Positions 47,740 through 55,801 of a stretch of DNA of 64,000 nucleotides are shown here, one piece after another. Position 1 is the stretch's first letter. Every line of letters begins with the position of its first letter. The notes under the pieces were generated by a model. It did no database searches and was not told the origin of the DNA. It worked only from the letters and a program-made list of their open reading frames with translations. Source of the DNA: Proteiniphilum propionicum (GTDB taxonomy: Bacteria > Bacteroidota > Bacteroidia > Bacteroidales > Dysgonomonadaceae); NCBI RefSeq assembly GCF_022267555.1, contig NZ_CP073586.1, forward strand, positions 2,409,501-2,473,500, read 5' to 3'. Position numbers and translations under genes: made by a program.

Positions 47740-47994
47740 TATCCTTCCCCGGATATGCGTGTTGATATTGTTGCGGCTTTCCTGGCCGCATTGGCGCGTG
47801 ATCCCCGATCTCCCTCGCAAAGCAGTTTTAAACATATGGTGTACGGGCTGCGCTATTATTATCGCTAATAGGGTATGAACCGTGAAGCCATTGCCTTGCC
47901 TTCACTTAAAAAAGATTCGAAGCTGCCAGTCATACTGAACCGGAAAGAACTGAAAGAGTTGTTCGCGGCACCCACGCTGCTCAAACAACGGGTC
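47740..47994 (+). pseudogene. Tyrosine recombinase remnant
   Basis: Open frame with two in-frame stops in the middle. It reads ARDPRSPSQSSFKHMVYGLRYYYR, stop, stop, GMNREAIALPSLKKDSKLPV, ILNRKELKELFAAP..., the core-binding to catalytic-domain junction of a Xer-type integrase family common in Bacteroidota. The catalytic domain is missing; the homology ends near 47994 at the accessory-island border. Confidence 0.6.
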
Positions 47995-48033
47995 GTGCCG
48001 ACCGCTCAGAGTCCTATTTATTATGTGCCGAAT

Positions 48034-48056
48034 TTCATTCATTCATTCATTCATTC
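48034..48056. repeat. CATT microsatellite
   Basis: Five-plus direct copies of CATT. The parE stop codon falls inside it, so slippage could change the toxin's last residues. Confidence 0.85.
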
Positions 48057-48342
48057 GCTCTTCTACATCCATACTATGGTGGAGTATTCTTATTATTTCC
48101 ACTTTTTTCTCCGACTTCTTGTATCTGTAAAATACCAAATGTGACTTAACCTTTGTATACCTGTAGTTTTTTCTTATGTGGTCAGCATTTTTTTCAGATA
48201 AAGGATGTTCTGTGATATATTCAATCTCGTCAAGAAGCAAATTAAAATATCGATCAGCCTGTTCAACTGACCAGGATTCAATTGTGTATAGCCAAATATT
48301 TTCAATATCCTCAAATGCTTTTTCGCTTATTTCAAATTTCAT
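48043..48342 (-). CDS. parE: ParE/RelE-superfamily toxin
   Basis: 99 residues from the internal ATG at 48342 (a longer in-frame start at 48390 lies inside the antitoxin gene). ParE-type fold: ISEKAFEDIENIWLYTIESW, the LDEIEYITEHP helix, and KVKSHLVFYRYKK followed by IIRILHHSMDVEER. ParE toxins poison gyrase. Overlaps the antitoxin gene by 11 bp, the normal operon order parD-parE. The stop lies in a CATT microsatellite. Part of the leftward accessory array; such TA pairs stabilise mobile DNA. Confidence 0.85.
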   Translation of the reverse strand: MKFEISEKAFEDIENIWLYTIESWSVEQADRYFNLLLDEIEYITEHPLSEKNADHIRKNYRYTKVKSHLVFYRYKKSEKKVEIIRILHHSMDVEERMNE

Positions 48343-48586
48343 TGTGCAGGTATTTGGTGTGAAGATTGGAAAGTGCTTTTTCTCTGTCAAAATTGCTAAT
48401 CATTCCCGATTCTTCTCCTGCTTTCAACTCATTTACAAGAATTTTTGTCTTGTTCTCTTGTTGTTCAAACAACCGTAAAGCTGTTCTTACGACTTCACTT
48501 GCAGATGCAAACTTACCTGATTTAACTTTCTCGTTTATAAAATTCTCGAAATACTCGCCGAGTAAAATTGATGTATTCTTTGCCAT
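48332..48586 (-). CDS. parD: ParD-family antitoxin
   Basis: 84 residues. Ribbon-helix-helix N-terminus (MAKNTSILLGEYFENFINEK, SGKFASASEVVRTALRLFEQ) and an extended acidic/charged C-terminus that wraps the toxin. Typical ParD of the CopG/Arc class; autorepressor. A canonical promoter with an overlapping perfect palindrome is 12 bp upstream. Confidence 0.87.
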   Translation of the reverse strand: MAKNTSILLGEYFENFINEKVKSGKFASASEVVRTALRLFEQQENKTKILVNELKAGEESGMISNFDREKALSNLHTKYLHNEI

Positions 48587-48597
48587 AATTGTTTTTG

Positions 48598-48628
48598 CAA
48601 ATATACCAATAATTGGTATTGCGGCAAA
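48598..48628 (-). promoter_or_regulatory. parDE promoter with overlapping operator
   Basis: Minus strand: TTTG (48625-48628), 19-bp spacer, TATATTTG (48598-48605). The palindrome ATACCAATAATTGGTAT (48603-48619) overlaps the -7 element and spacer and is well placed for ParD autorepression. Confidence 0.75.
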
Positions 48629-48658
48629 TTATTTCTTCATTTAAATTTGGCGGCACAC

Positions 48659-48781
48659 AACGGTTAAATGTATGAAACGCTGGTGATTGCGGGCTTTGTT
48701 ACTGTCTGCCGTTGTAAAAGCTGGTGCGGGGCAGAATATTTCAAATAACCACTTAAACCCCAATGTCTTATACATGATGTT
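48659..48781. repeat. attC-like imperfect palindrome 1
   Basis: 123-bp element bounded by AAC and GTT. Outer arms ATGTATGAAAC and GTCTTATACAT pair with two wobble positions; the middle is irregular. The left edge AACGGTTAAATGTAT matches the edge of the second element (AACGGTCGAGTGTAT) at 12 of 15 positions. It separates the parDE promoter from the macro-domain chimera. AAC/GTT edges and an imperfect palindrome of this length are attC features; identity as a recombination site is inferred. Confidence 0.5.
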
Positions 48782-48838
48782 GAAATAAACCTGTTTACGT
48801 GGGTAGTATTTGACAAAAGTACGTTATTCTTCATATAT

Positions 48839-49117
48839 TCATGGCTCAATTTTGTCCCAAGTTCCACCAGCAAGTCCGCAACCAATTCTCGGCATATGCA
48901 CTGTTGTTTTTTTGTCAATGGCGAATTGTCCAACTTTTTCAAGTCCTAACAAAATTGCGTCATAACGAATTGGTGCGTTACCATTTTTATAAACTTCAAT
49001 TTGCCGAAGTACTTCTCCGTCCTGATTTGTTTCAAAGTAATAGTCACAAGTTCCCCAACCTTCGGTTTTTTCTGTCCGAGGTTCGTCAAAATGTCCTTTA
49101 TAATATTGTGTCGTCAT
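48839..49117 (-). pseudogene. Chimeric ORF: DUF-like N-terminus fused to macro-domain fragment
   Basis: 92 residues. Residues 1-48 (MTTQYYKGHFDEPRTEKTEG ... VYKNGNA) resemble the start of a small Bacteroidota protein family. Residues 49-92 (PIRYDAILLGLEKVGQFAID, TVHMPRIGCGLAGGTWDKIE) are the end of an ADP-ribose-phosphatase-type macro domain including its GCGLAGG loop, but the first half of that domain is missing and it stops early. Best explained as a deletion that joined two cassettes in frame; function doubtful. Preceded by GTTGCCAATACGATGTTATG (49121-49140), which resembles the GTT edge of the palindromic elements. Confidence 0.55.
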
Positions 49118-49157
49118 AGGGTTGCCAATACGATGTTATGTGGAGTTCTGTTTTTCA

Positions 49158-49745
49158 TTACCACTCGTCAAATTCATGAAATTCAAAGTCTTTTTCTTTT
49201 ATTGATTTTTCATAATCTGTCGCTTCTTTGTATGCTTCATCTACAATGTTTTTGTTGTCATACCAAATGTCTTCTGCTAGATAACAACAAACTCCATTTG
49301 TTAACTCTGTTAATATAGCACTTGTCATTGAGACGAAACGAAGTTCAAATGTGTCGCCTGAATGCCAAACAAAAGTTACTACTTTATTACAGTCTTTAAG
49401 TCGCTTTTCAATTTCAGGTTTTGCGAATTCAACGTCAGGTTGTTTCTTCCCAAATAATTTGTCAAAGAATGAAAGTTTTGGCTTTAAATCGTCTTTGGCT
49501 TTCTGTAAATCAAAATCGTCAATATAAATTTCAAAACCACTTTTAAAGTCTTTGTCTTTTAATTTGTCGAAGTAAGGATTTTTTAATCGGAATTTGAAAG
49601 GCACAAAACCTGTGTCGTTCTCTTGGTCAAGTTTAAAGTCAGGATGGACTTCAACGACCATATCAAAGTCGTTAAGTCGTCTTATAATTTTCGGAACCAA
49701 GTCAATCGAAAGATTTTTGCAATATACGTTAAGGTCTAAACTCAT
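49158..49745 (-). CDS. Hypothetical protein of the cassette-like array
   Basis: 195 residues, acidic, no signal peptide or membrane segment. No family recognised. Aromatic- and Asp-rich (FVPFKFRLKNPYFDKLKD, GFEIYIDDFDLQKAKD); one possible structured core is FVWHSGDTFELRFVSMTSAI. Lies between attC-like element 2 (upstream) and the partial edge at 49121-49140 (downstream), same direction as its neighbours. AT-rich compared with the core genes, suggesting acquisition. Confidence 0.55.
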   Translation of the reverse strand: MSLDLNVYCKNLSIDLVPKIIRRLNDFDMVVEVHPDFKLDQENDTGFVPFKFRLKNPYFDKLKDKDFKSGFEIYIDDFDLQKAKDDLKPKLSFFDKLFGKKQPDVEFAKPEIEKRLKDCNKVVTFVWHSGDTFELRFVSMTSAILTELTNGVCCYLAEDIWYDNKNIVDEAYKEATDYEKSIKEKDFEFHEFDEW

Positions 49746-49785
49746 TTTCTGTTTATCGTTTTGTGTGTCGTCTTAAAATGCCACT

Positions 49786-49902
49786 AACGGTCGAGTGTAT
49801 GTGCCGTAAGGGATTGAGGGATTTAAAATCTGTCAAATTTCGGTGAAGTTTGAGCGGGCTACAATGCTTGAATACCCGCTGACCCCCTTATGGCATATAC
49901 AC
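49786..49902. repeat. attC-like imperfect palindrome 2
   Basis: GTGTATGTGCCGTAAGGG (49795-49812) pairs with CCCTTATGGCATATACAC (49885-49902) with only two G-T type differences. A nested stem AGCGGG/CCCGCT lies at 49853-49880. The left edge AACGGTCGAGTGTAT (49786-49800) matches element 1. The right AAC/GTT edge is absent because group II intron sequence begins within 3-5 bp of the arm. Confidence 0.55.
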
Positions 49903-49905
49903 TTT

Positions 49906-50582
49906 GTGTGCGCCCTGCATGAGCAGCGCGCGCCTGCTGGGAGCAACAGTAAAATTACAAATAATTTTGGTTAAATAATGCTCCAGGCAGGTGTATTTTT
50001 CCAGAGGGTGTAAGTTCCTCATGGACGGAGTCGTGTCCGAAGCATTAGCAAGTCGCAAGCTGGTTGTTGGTGACGACAGCAGTCAAGGAAGCGAGACTGC
50101 AAAATCCGGTACTGACTAACAGGAACGGTATATAAGGTATATCTGTTTTGGGTAAGCAACTACATCTTTGTAACGCCCAAAAGGTAATTTGTGGACAGGT
50201 ATGTAGATACCGCATGGCAAGTGTTCAGGAAAAACTCAAAGATATTGATGCTTGGGTGCGTAATCGGTTGCGATGCTGTATCTGGAAACATTGGAAGAAA
50301 CCTGAACGAAGACGGAAAAACCTGATACGTTTGGGTGTAGGCGTTGAACATGTATACAGTAACAGCTGTAGCCGTATGGGTACATGGGCGGTTGCCTGTA
50401 GCCCTATTCTGAAAACCAACATCACGGTGGAACGCCTTCAACAACGCGGTTATGAATCCATGTTTATCTATTATCAGAAGATTGCTCCATTTCTTAACGA
50501 ACCGCTGTTTATGTGAACCGTATGTACAGTGAAGTGAAAGGCTCTCCCCATCAGTTGCTGCTGGCGGGGCAGCCTACTCGAT
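49906..50582 (+). mobile_element. Group II intron remnant
   Basis: The 5' end GTGTGCGCC fits the GUGYG consensus. About 50005-50135 has the ribozyme domain I-III pattern (GTGTCCGAAGCATTAGCAAG, GGAAGCGAGACTGCAAAATC). A reverse-transcriptase C-terminus follows, then the 3' end (GAACCGTATGTACAGTGAAG ... GGGGCAGCCTACTCGAT), typical of domains V-VI. About 1.2 kb of the intron ORF is missing, so it cannot move on its own. It sits immediately after the stem of attC-like element 2. Confidence 0.75.
50148..50516 (+). pseudogene. Group II intron reverse transcriptase, C-terminal fragment
   Basis: About 100 residues of the thumb/maturase end: EKLKDIDAWVRNRLRCCIWK, HWKKPERRRKNLIRLGV, WAVACSPILKTNITVERLQQ and the closing IAPFLNEPLFM, as in many Bacteroidota intron proteins. 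The YADD polymerase core and everything before it are deleted; the first about 20 residues of the open frame are ribozyme-derived. Confidence 0.8.
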
Positions 50583-50631
50583 TAGCGGCTGACCATTTTA
50601 TTTAAATATTCTGTCAATATGTTCTATTTTA

Positions 50632-50906
50632 CTAATTATCATCTGTCAATTTAAGTAAGCCGGTAGAAGTTCCAAACCATTTAACTCCCTCTTTATCAAT
50701 TACAATAGCCATAACTTGTGAGCCCCCGAAGGCAGCATAATTTGTCCAATTTGAGCCATCAAATTTAGATACTCCGTAATCACTACCTATCCAAATATCA
50801 TCTGAAGCACCAATTGCAATAGCATGTATATTACTATTTGGTAGTCCATCTTTGGTAGTATACATTGTCCATTTTAAAGAAGTTGTATCATCTACTTCGT
50901 TTTTTT
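50632..50906 (-). pseudogene. Two-component-regulator-propeller-like lipoprotein fragment
   Basis: About 91 codons before the IS66 end. It contains [19 protein letters not shown] and [19 protein letters not shown], two blades of the kind found in regulator propellers (W-I/G-T/S-x-x-G-L/V). The frame continues upstream to 50906, where IS66 cuts it; the IS66 end happens to supply GCLQKN, mimicking a lipobox. 5' part lost. Confidence 0.6.
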
Positions 50907-50979
50907 GTAAGCACCCGATAAAGTCCCCGTTTTAGTTTACATTTTAAGTTTTGATCTTTGCCGGCAAACATAATTAAAT

Positions 50980-51354
50980 ATGACGCCAATAAGCAAAGAA
51001 GAATTTATGGTTATATTAAAACGCCAGCAAGAAAGCGGTTTAAGTGTCAAAGATTTTTGTGAAAATCAATCTTACACGGCTTCCAGTTTTTATTACTGGA
51101 AAAGTAAGTTTGGGCTGACTCGTCCATATAACAATCATGCACATGAAACTGCAGTGGATAAACTGGCTCCCATCAGTTTTAATCTATCTGAAAATAAGCC
51201 TGCACTTAAAACTGTTCCATCAGTTAATATTAAAGGAGAAATAAAAATAAAGTTGCCCGGTGGTATCCAGGTAAGTTTTATAGGCAGCACTCAAACTGAG
51301 GCTGCTATTAAATTACTTGCTCAAATATGTTCTGCACATGTTTTGCCTAAATGA
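50980..51354 (+). CDS. IS66 TnpA accessory protein
   Basis: 124 residues. N-terminal helix-turn-helix-like region (EEFMVILKRQQESGLSVKDF, SYTASSFYYWKSKFG) typical of IS66 TnpA/OrfA, and a basic C-terminal strand region (IKIKLPGGIQVSF). Required with TnpB for IS66 transposition, possibly DNA binding. Intact; overlaps tnpB. Confidence 0.85.
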   Translation: MTPISKEEFMVILKRQQESGLSVKDFCENQSYTASSFYYWKSKFGLTRPYNNHAHETAVDKLAPISFNLSENKPALKTVPSVNIKGEIKIKLPGGIQVSFIGSTQTEAAIKLLAQICSAHVLPK

Positions 51355-51700
51355 TACAATGCGCTATTTTCTCTGTCCGGGAAAGACAGATATGCGTAAA
51401 GGGATGAACTCACTCTGTGGAGTTGTGCAGAACCATATGGGATATGATGTTAGAATGGGTGATTGTTTCATTTTCATAAACAGAACTCGTACCACAATGA
51501 AAATACTTCATGCAGAAGACGGAGGTTTAGTTTTGTATATGAAAAGGCTCGAAGAGGGTACCTTTCGTTTGCCTGCTTATGATAAAGACAGCCGGTCATA
51601 CCCTATGAACTGGTCCAGTTTAGTAATGATGGTTGAAGGTATACAGGATGACCCAAACACTAGGTTGAAGCGACTAAAAGCGTTTAGAAACCACCAATAA
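51338..51700 (+). CDS. IS66 TnpB (Orf2-like) protein
   Basis: 120 residues from an ATG overlapping the tnpA stop. Signature of the IS66 Orf2 family: CPGKTDMRKGMNSLCGVVQ, FIFINRTRTTMKILHAEDGG, LVLYMKRLEEGTFRLP. Intact. Biochemical role not established; needed for transposition together with TnpA. Confidence 0.88.
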   Translation: MFCLNDTMRYFLCPGKTDMRKGMNSLCGVVQNHMGYDVRMGDCFIFINRTRTTMKILHAEDGGLVLYMKRLEEGTFRLPAYDKDSRSYPMNWSSLVMMVEGIQDDPNTRLKRLKAFRNHQ

Positions 51701-51791
51701 AAAACTCAAATAAAAGTGTAAAATATTGCTCTGAAAGCTTGTCTGGCTCACGGTTTTTTAGTATTTTTATAGCTAAATACAAACCCATACA

Positions 51792-52055
51792 ATGGACCAG
51801 TCGCAAGCATTAGAACTCTTAATAAAATCGCAAGCGGAACAAATCCGTCTACTTACTGAGGCTAATGCTAAACAGGCAGAGCAGATGACCGGTCTGCAGC
51901 AAAAGATTGATAAGCTCCTATCACAAATAGCCTGGTTTACCCGTCAGTTTTATGGACGTAAAAGTGAGAAGCTATCCAGGCTTGACCCCAATCAGCTCAA
52001 CTTATTTGAAACATTAGAAGATGAAAAGAAACATCTTGAGGAAATAGAGGTGTAA
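51792..52055 (+). pseudogene. IS66 TnpC transposase, N-terminal fragment
   Basis: 87 residues: coiled-coil start (QAEQIRLLTEANAKQAEQM) and the zinc-finger-adjacent QIAWFTRQFYGRKSEKLSRL. The frame is closed by the TAA inside the IS3 inverted repeat that begins at 52051. Confidence 0.85.
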
Positions 52056-52253
52056 GCTACCCCTTTTTAGGACAGTCTTTGATTAGACTGCTAAATTAGT
52101 TATTTATGTATACAATGTTATGATGTCGGACAGATTTTTGATAAGCCACTCCCAATACTAGACGATACAGCGGGCAAGACTGCCCGCCAGGGCACTCGTC
52201 TTGGCCTTGACCGCTGTAGTGGCTAGTGTTACCTTTGCTTGTCAAAACATCTG

Positions 52254-53058
52254 TCATACTGCTTCCTTTCGTTTTATCAGTTCTTCCCTATACTCAAAGG
52301 GTGTCATGTTGTCCAACGCCTCATGGGGCCGTTCTTCGTTGTAGTCATTCCGCCAGGCTTCTGTCAGTTCCCTGACTTCAGACAAGTTTCGGAAAATGTA
52401 TCTGTCAAGTACAGCCCTTCTGTAGCTTCCGTTGAAGCGTTCAATGTAGCCGTTCTGGGTGGGTTTACCAGGCTGAGTATACATAATGTTTATCTCATTG
52501 CCTTTACACCAATCTTTGAACACCTGGGCGATAAACTCAGGACCATTGTCGCAGCGTATGTTCTTTGGTTTGCCATTAAGCCATATGACCTTTTCCAGAA
52601 CTTTGATGACACGCTTTGCCGGCATGGACATCGATATCTCCTGTGTCACGGCAATCTTGCAGGCATCATCTATGATATTAAGAACACGGAATTGTCTTCC
52701 GCACTCAATCCTGTCACTGACAAAGTCAATGGACCAGGTAACATTGGGCTCTTTAGGCATAACCAGAGGATTCTTCACCCTTGCAGGCAGACGTTTCTTC
52801 AAACGGCTTCGCTTCTCATAGTGCATTGCCTTGTAAACCCTGTAAACCTTCTTGTGGTTCCCATGTCTTACCCTCACGTCTCAGCCTTGAATAAATCTTC
52901 CAGAAGCCATCACCGAAGTTGGCGGCAGCACGGATTGCGTCTTCAACTTCAGTGTCATCTTTCTTGTCAGTATAATAGAAGTAGGAGCGATGGATGTCCA
53001 TCAGCTTGCACGCCCGAGAGATGCTTACACCATATTCTTCCACTATATCTCCTGCCAA
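52254..53058 (-). pseudogene. IS3 OrfB transposase with one frameshift
   Basis: DDE integrase-like transposase. The first part has GVSISRACKLMDIHRSYFYY; the second part (from about 52860 on) has WSIDFVSDRI (first Asp), IRCDNGPEFIA (second Asp) and NGYIERFNGSYRR (Glu). The two parts are in different frames, joined at the CCC run 52860-52862 (one base too many). Removing one base restores a continuous protein. Without that the element is inactive. Confidence 0.8.
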
Positions 53059-53078
53059 TTCCTTCTTTACCTCGGGCT

Positions 53079-53345
53079 CTAGAGTTTTTTTTCGATGACC
53101 TCCTTCAGTATCTTGTTGTCAAGTGCAAGGTCAGCATACATCTGTTTCAACGTGCGGTTCTCATCTTCAAGCTCTTTGAGACGTTTAACCTGACTGATCT
53201 CCATTCCACTATACTTGGACTTCCAATTATAAAGGGTAGCCCTGGATATATTGTAGTCACGAGCTACAACTGCGGCATCCACCCCACTTTCAAGTTGATG
53301 GACTGCCTTTACCTTCTCTGACTCACTGTGTACTTTTTTTTTCAT
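53079..53345 (-). CDS. IS3 OrfA
   Basis: 88 residues from the ATG at 53345. Helix-turn-helix (GVDAAVVARDYNISRATLYN) and leucine zipper (LKELEDENRTLKQMYADLAL). It ends in the run GAAAAAAAACTC (about 53081-53092); slipping back one base there continues into the orfB frame, the usual IS3 programmed -1 frameshift that makes OrfAB. Confidence 0.85.
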   Translation of the reverse strand: MKKKVHSESEKVKAVHQLESGVDAAVVARDYNISRATLYNWKSKYSGMEISQVKRLKELEDENRTLKQMYADLALDNKILKEVIEKKL

Positions 53346-53437
53346 TTTATTTCCTATGCCAAACAAAGTTAATAATTTTGTCTAACTCGGAACTGTCCTA
53401 CAAATAGGGAAGGTTACAAAAAGGGGTAGCTTACAAT

Positions 53438-53650
53438 GGCACCCACTCTTTACGGCATAGCCTGGCGACTAATCTTTTGGAAAATGGCACGGCTTTGCCT
53501 GTTATATCTGAAGTGCTTGGGCATGGTTCGACAGGGTCGACCATGTATTATCTTGGTGTTAATATCAAATCACTACTGGAATGTTCCCAGAATGTGCCGG
53601 ATGTCCCCGAGGATTTTTATTCGCAGAAAGGAGGCATGCTGTATGCCTAA
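53438..53650 (+). pseudogene. RIT first recombinase, C-terminal fragment
   Basis: 71 codons carrying the end of the catalytic domain: THSLRHSLATNLLENGT (HxxR), EVLGHGS and TMYY (nucleophile Tyr). The N-terminal part was removed at the IS3 end. Its stop overlaps the next gene's ATG by 8 bp, as in intact RIT trios. Confidence 0.8.
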
Positions 53651-54664
53651 TTATCTTAATTATAGAAGTGTCATGGCTCCCTACATAAGCTCTTTCGTAG
53701 AATCAAAAACCAGAAAAGGGATAAAAGGAGAAGATATAAAGTGGATCCTTTACGAGTTGGATCGACATCTGGCAGAAAAGGGGCATCAGGCTTGTTATAT
53801 TGACAGGATATCCTATGATAGTTGGTATCATGCAACTTGTGGCAACAAACAAGTATCAACCGTATATCAAAAGTATCCGTAATGAGACGTTTTTTGATAT
53901 ATATGGGCAATATGGGGCTTGAATGTTATGTCCCTAGATTGCCAAGGAAGCATAAATCTGAATATGTGCCATACATTTTTACTGAAAACGAAATCAAAGG
54001 CTTGTTTGCCGCAGCCGATAATCTCAGGGTAAAGGAGCATCATGCCAATTCATTAATGATGGTTGTACCTGTTTTGCTAAGGACTTTGTATAGCACTGCA
54101 ATACGAATTGGTGAAGCAATAAATCTTCGGAACAAGGACATAGATTTTGAAAAACATGTCATTGTTTTGGATAACACAAAGAATGGCCGTCAAAGACTTG
54201 CCCCTTTAAATGAATCTTTAGAAAAAGTTTTGAGGCAATACATCCGTTATAGAAACATGTTACCCGTCGAAGGTGTAATGGCTCCTGAGAGTCACCTTTT
54301 TGTCAATGGGCTGGGGCATAAACTGTCAAAAAGGGGTATAGGCAGATATTTTAGGAAACTACTGCAGGAGGCAAACATCCCGTATAAGGGACACGAAGAA
54401 GGCCCAACCCTTCATAATCTAAGACATACCGCTTGTGTGCACTCTCTCGTCCGCATGCATAGGCAAGGCAGGGATATATACTGTTGCCTTCCTATACTCT
54501 CTACATTTATGGGACATGTAAAAGTCATGGACACCGAGCATTATCTCCGTCTTACACAAAACATGTATCCGGAAATTATCCAAATGGATGCATCCGTAAC
54601 TGCCGGACTTGGAAATCTTATTGCAAAATCACTCCTTAAAGTTGATGATCATGGGAACATATAA
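53643..54664 (+). pseudogene. RIT second recombinase, one frameshift
   Basis: Start ATG at 53643. SAM-like DNA-binding region (MAPYISSFVESKTRKGIKGE), then a break at the AAAA run 53869-53872 (one A too few). The catalytic domain follows: RTLYSTAIRIGEAINLRNKD (Arg), GPTLHNLRHTACVHSLVRMH (HxxR), FMGHVKVMDTEHYLRL (His, Tyr). All four catalytic residues are present once the frame is restored. Confidence 0.8.
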
Positions 54665-55676
54665 AGATATTGCAGGGTGTATTGAAAAGTATTTTACCGA
54701 TTACCTGGTAAAAGAGCGCGGCGTCAGCGCCCATACAGTGCGTTCATACCGAGACACTTTCATTCTGCTTCTTGAATATATGAATAAAGAGAAGAAGATC
54801 CCGGCGGACAAGTTAGGACTGGATGACATAGACAGGAGTGTGGTACTTTCCTTCCTGGACTGGCTTCAGGATGTCAAGCGCAACGCCGTTTCCACGCGGA
54901 ACCAGAGATACGCTACAATAAGATCTTTCTATGAATACATGATGTATGAAGATCCCGTCCATTTATCACACTGGAAATCAATATGCTCAATACGTATAAA
55001 ACGAGAGGTGCGAAATAGTGTCAAATATCTGACTGTTGACGGGGTAAAAGCCGTTTTCGAACAGATAGATACAAATACCCGTGAAGGAAGAAGAAACCTG
55101 ACCCTATTGTCCTTGATGTATAATCTTGGAGCCAGGGTACAGGAAATTATAGATCTCACACCGCTATCGATAAGAACAAGCAAGCCCTATGTCATCGAGT
55201 TGTTTGGTAAAGGAGCCAAAAAACGATTGGTGCCGATTGATGACAATATGATGAATTTACTTGGAAATTACTTGAAGGAATACGGCTTGGACAGACCCGG
55301 GATGGGTCATCATCCCCTCTTCTTCAATAGCCGGAGGGCTAAGCTTACCAATCCCGGGATTACCTATATTTTGCAAAAATATGCTTCATTGGCACATATT
55401 GCATATCCCGATCTGGTCCCGTCAACACCAACTCCGCATACGCTGAGGCACTCAAGGGCAATGCACCTGCTACAGGCCGGTGTAAATCTGGTATATATCA
55501 GGGATCTTTTGGGGCATGTGTCAATACAGACGACCGAGATTTATGCAAGGGCGGACTCGAAGTTGAAGAGAGAAGCCTTAGAAAATGCTTTTAGTGATCT
55601 TGGAATTACTGAACCGGATGTGAAAAGTTGGGAAAAAGATCCCAAGCTTAAAGCTTTTTTAAAAAGTTTGGCTTGA
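54645..55676 (+). CDS. RIT third recombinase (tyrosine recombinase)
   Basis: 343 residues from ATG 54645 (ATG 54651 also possible), overlapping the second recombinase by 20 bp. Intact: N-terminal core-binding domain (YLVKERGVSAHTVRSYRDTF), catalytic LMYNLGARVQEIIDLT (Arg), FGKGAKKRLVPI (Lys strand), PHTLRHSRAMHLLQAGVNLV (HxxR) and LLGHVSIQTTEIYARAD (His, Tyr). The trio is thought to act together, so one intact copy probably cannot mobilise the element. Confidence 0.88.
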   Translation: MIMGTYKDIAGCIEKYFTDYLVKERGVSAHTVRSYRDTFILLLEYMNKEKKIPADKLGLDDIDRSVVLSFLDWLQDVKRNAVSTRNQRYATIRSFYEYMMYEDPVHLSHWKSICSIRIKREVRNSVKYLTVDGVKAVFEQIDTNTREGRRNLTLLSLMYNLGARVQEIIDLTPLSIRTSKPYVIELFGKGAKKRLVPIDDNMMNLLGNYLKEYGLDRPGMGHHPLFFNSRRAKLTNPGITYILQKYASLAHIAYPDLVPSTPTPHTLRHSRAMHLLQAGVNLVYIRDLLGHVSIQTTEIYARADSKLKREALENAFSDLGITEPDVKSWEKDPKLKAFLKSLA

Positions 55677-55779
55677 AATATTATCAGAAGTAGTTTTAGA
55701 AAGTAGCGATTGGATAATACTGATTGTTAATTTACTTCCTTAGGCTACTTTTGATTTAATTAAAGTTGTGATAACGCCT

Positions 55780-55801
55780 TTTATCAAAATCTTTTGATAA
55801 A
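55780..55801. repeat. 22-bp palindrome at the RIT/IS66 junction
   Basis: TTTATCAAAA-TC-TTTTGATAAA, perfect 10-bp arms, ending exactly where tnpC sequence resumes at 55802. Probably the RIT right end or its core recombination site. Confidence 0.7.

Larger units (their letters stand above)
52051..53435 (-). mobile_element. IS3-family insertion sequence, 1385 bp
   Basis: Perfect 18-bp inverted repeats TGTAAGCTACCCCTTTTT at 52051-52068 and its complement at 53418-53435, with TG...CA ends. Encodes orfA and orfB on the minus strand. Flanks differ (tnpC of IS66 on the left, first recombinase of a RIT element on the right) and there is no target duplication, so an adjacent deletion has removed the left part of the RIT element and the middle of tnpC. 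Confidence 0.88.
53436..55801 (+). mobile_element. RIT element remnant (recombinases in trio)
   Basis: Three overlapping tyrosine recombinase genes in a row on the plus strand define RIT elements. Here the first is cut to its C-terminal 70 codons by IS3, the second has one frameshift and the third is intact. The right end is inside IS66 tnpC, next to a 22-bp palindrome. The left end is lost. Confidence 0.8.

Noticed and set aside
48664-48942. 92-codon minus-strand frame over attC-like element 1
   Set aside because: It translates the palindrome itself and has no family features; treated as non-coding.
52239-53321. 360-codon open frame on the plus strand
   Set aside because: Lies exactly antisense to IS3 orfA/orfB, has no recognisable domain and shows low-complexity antisense composition.
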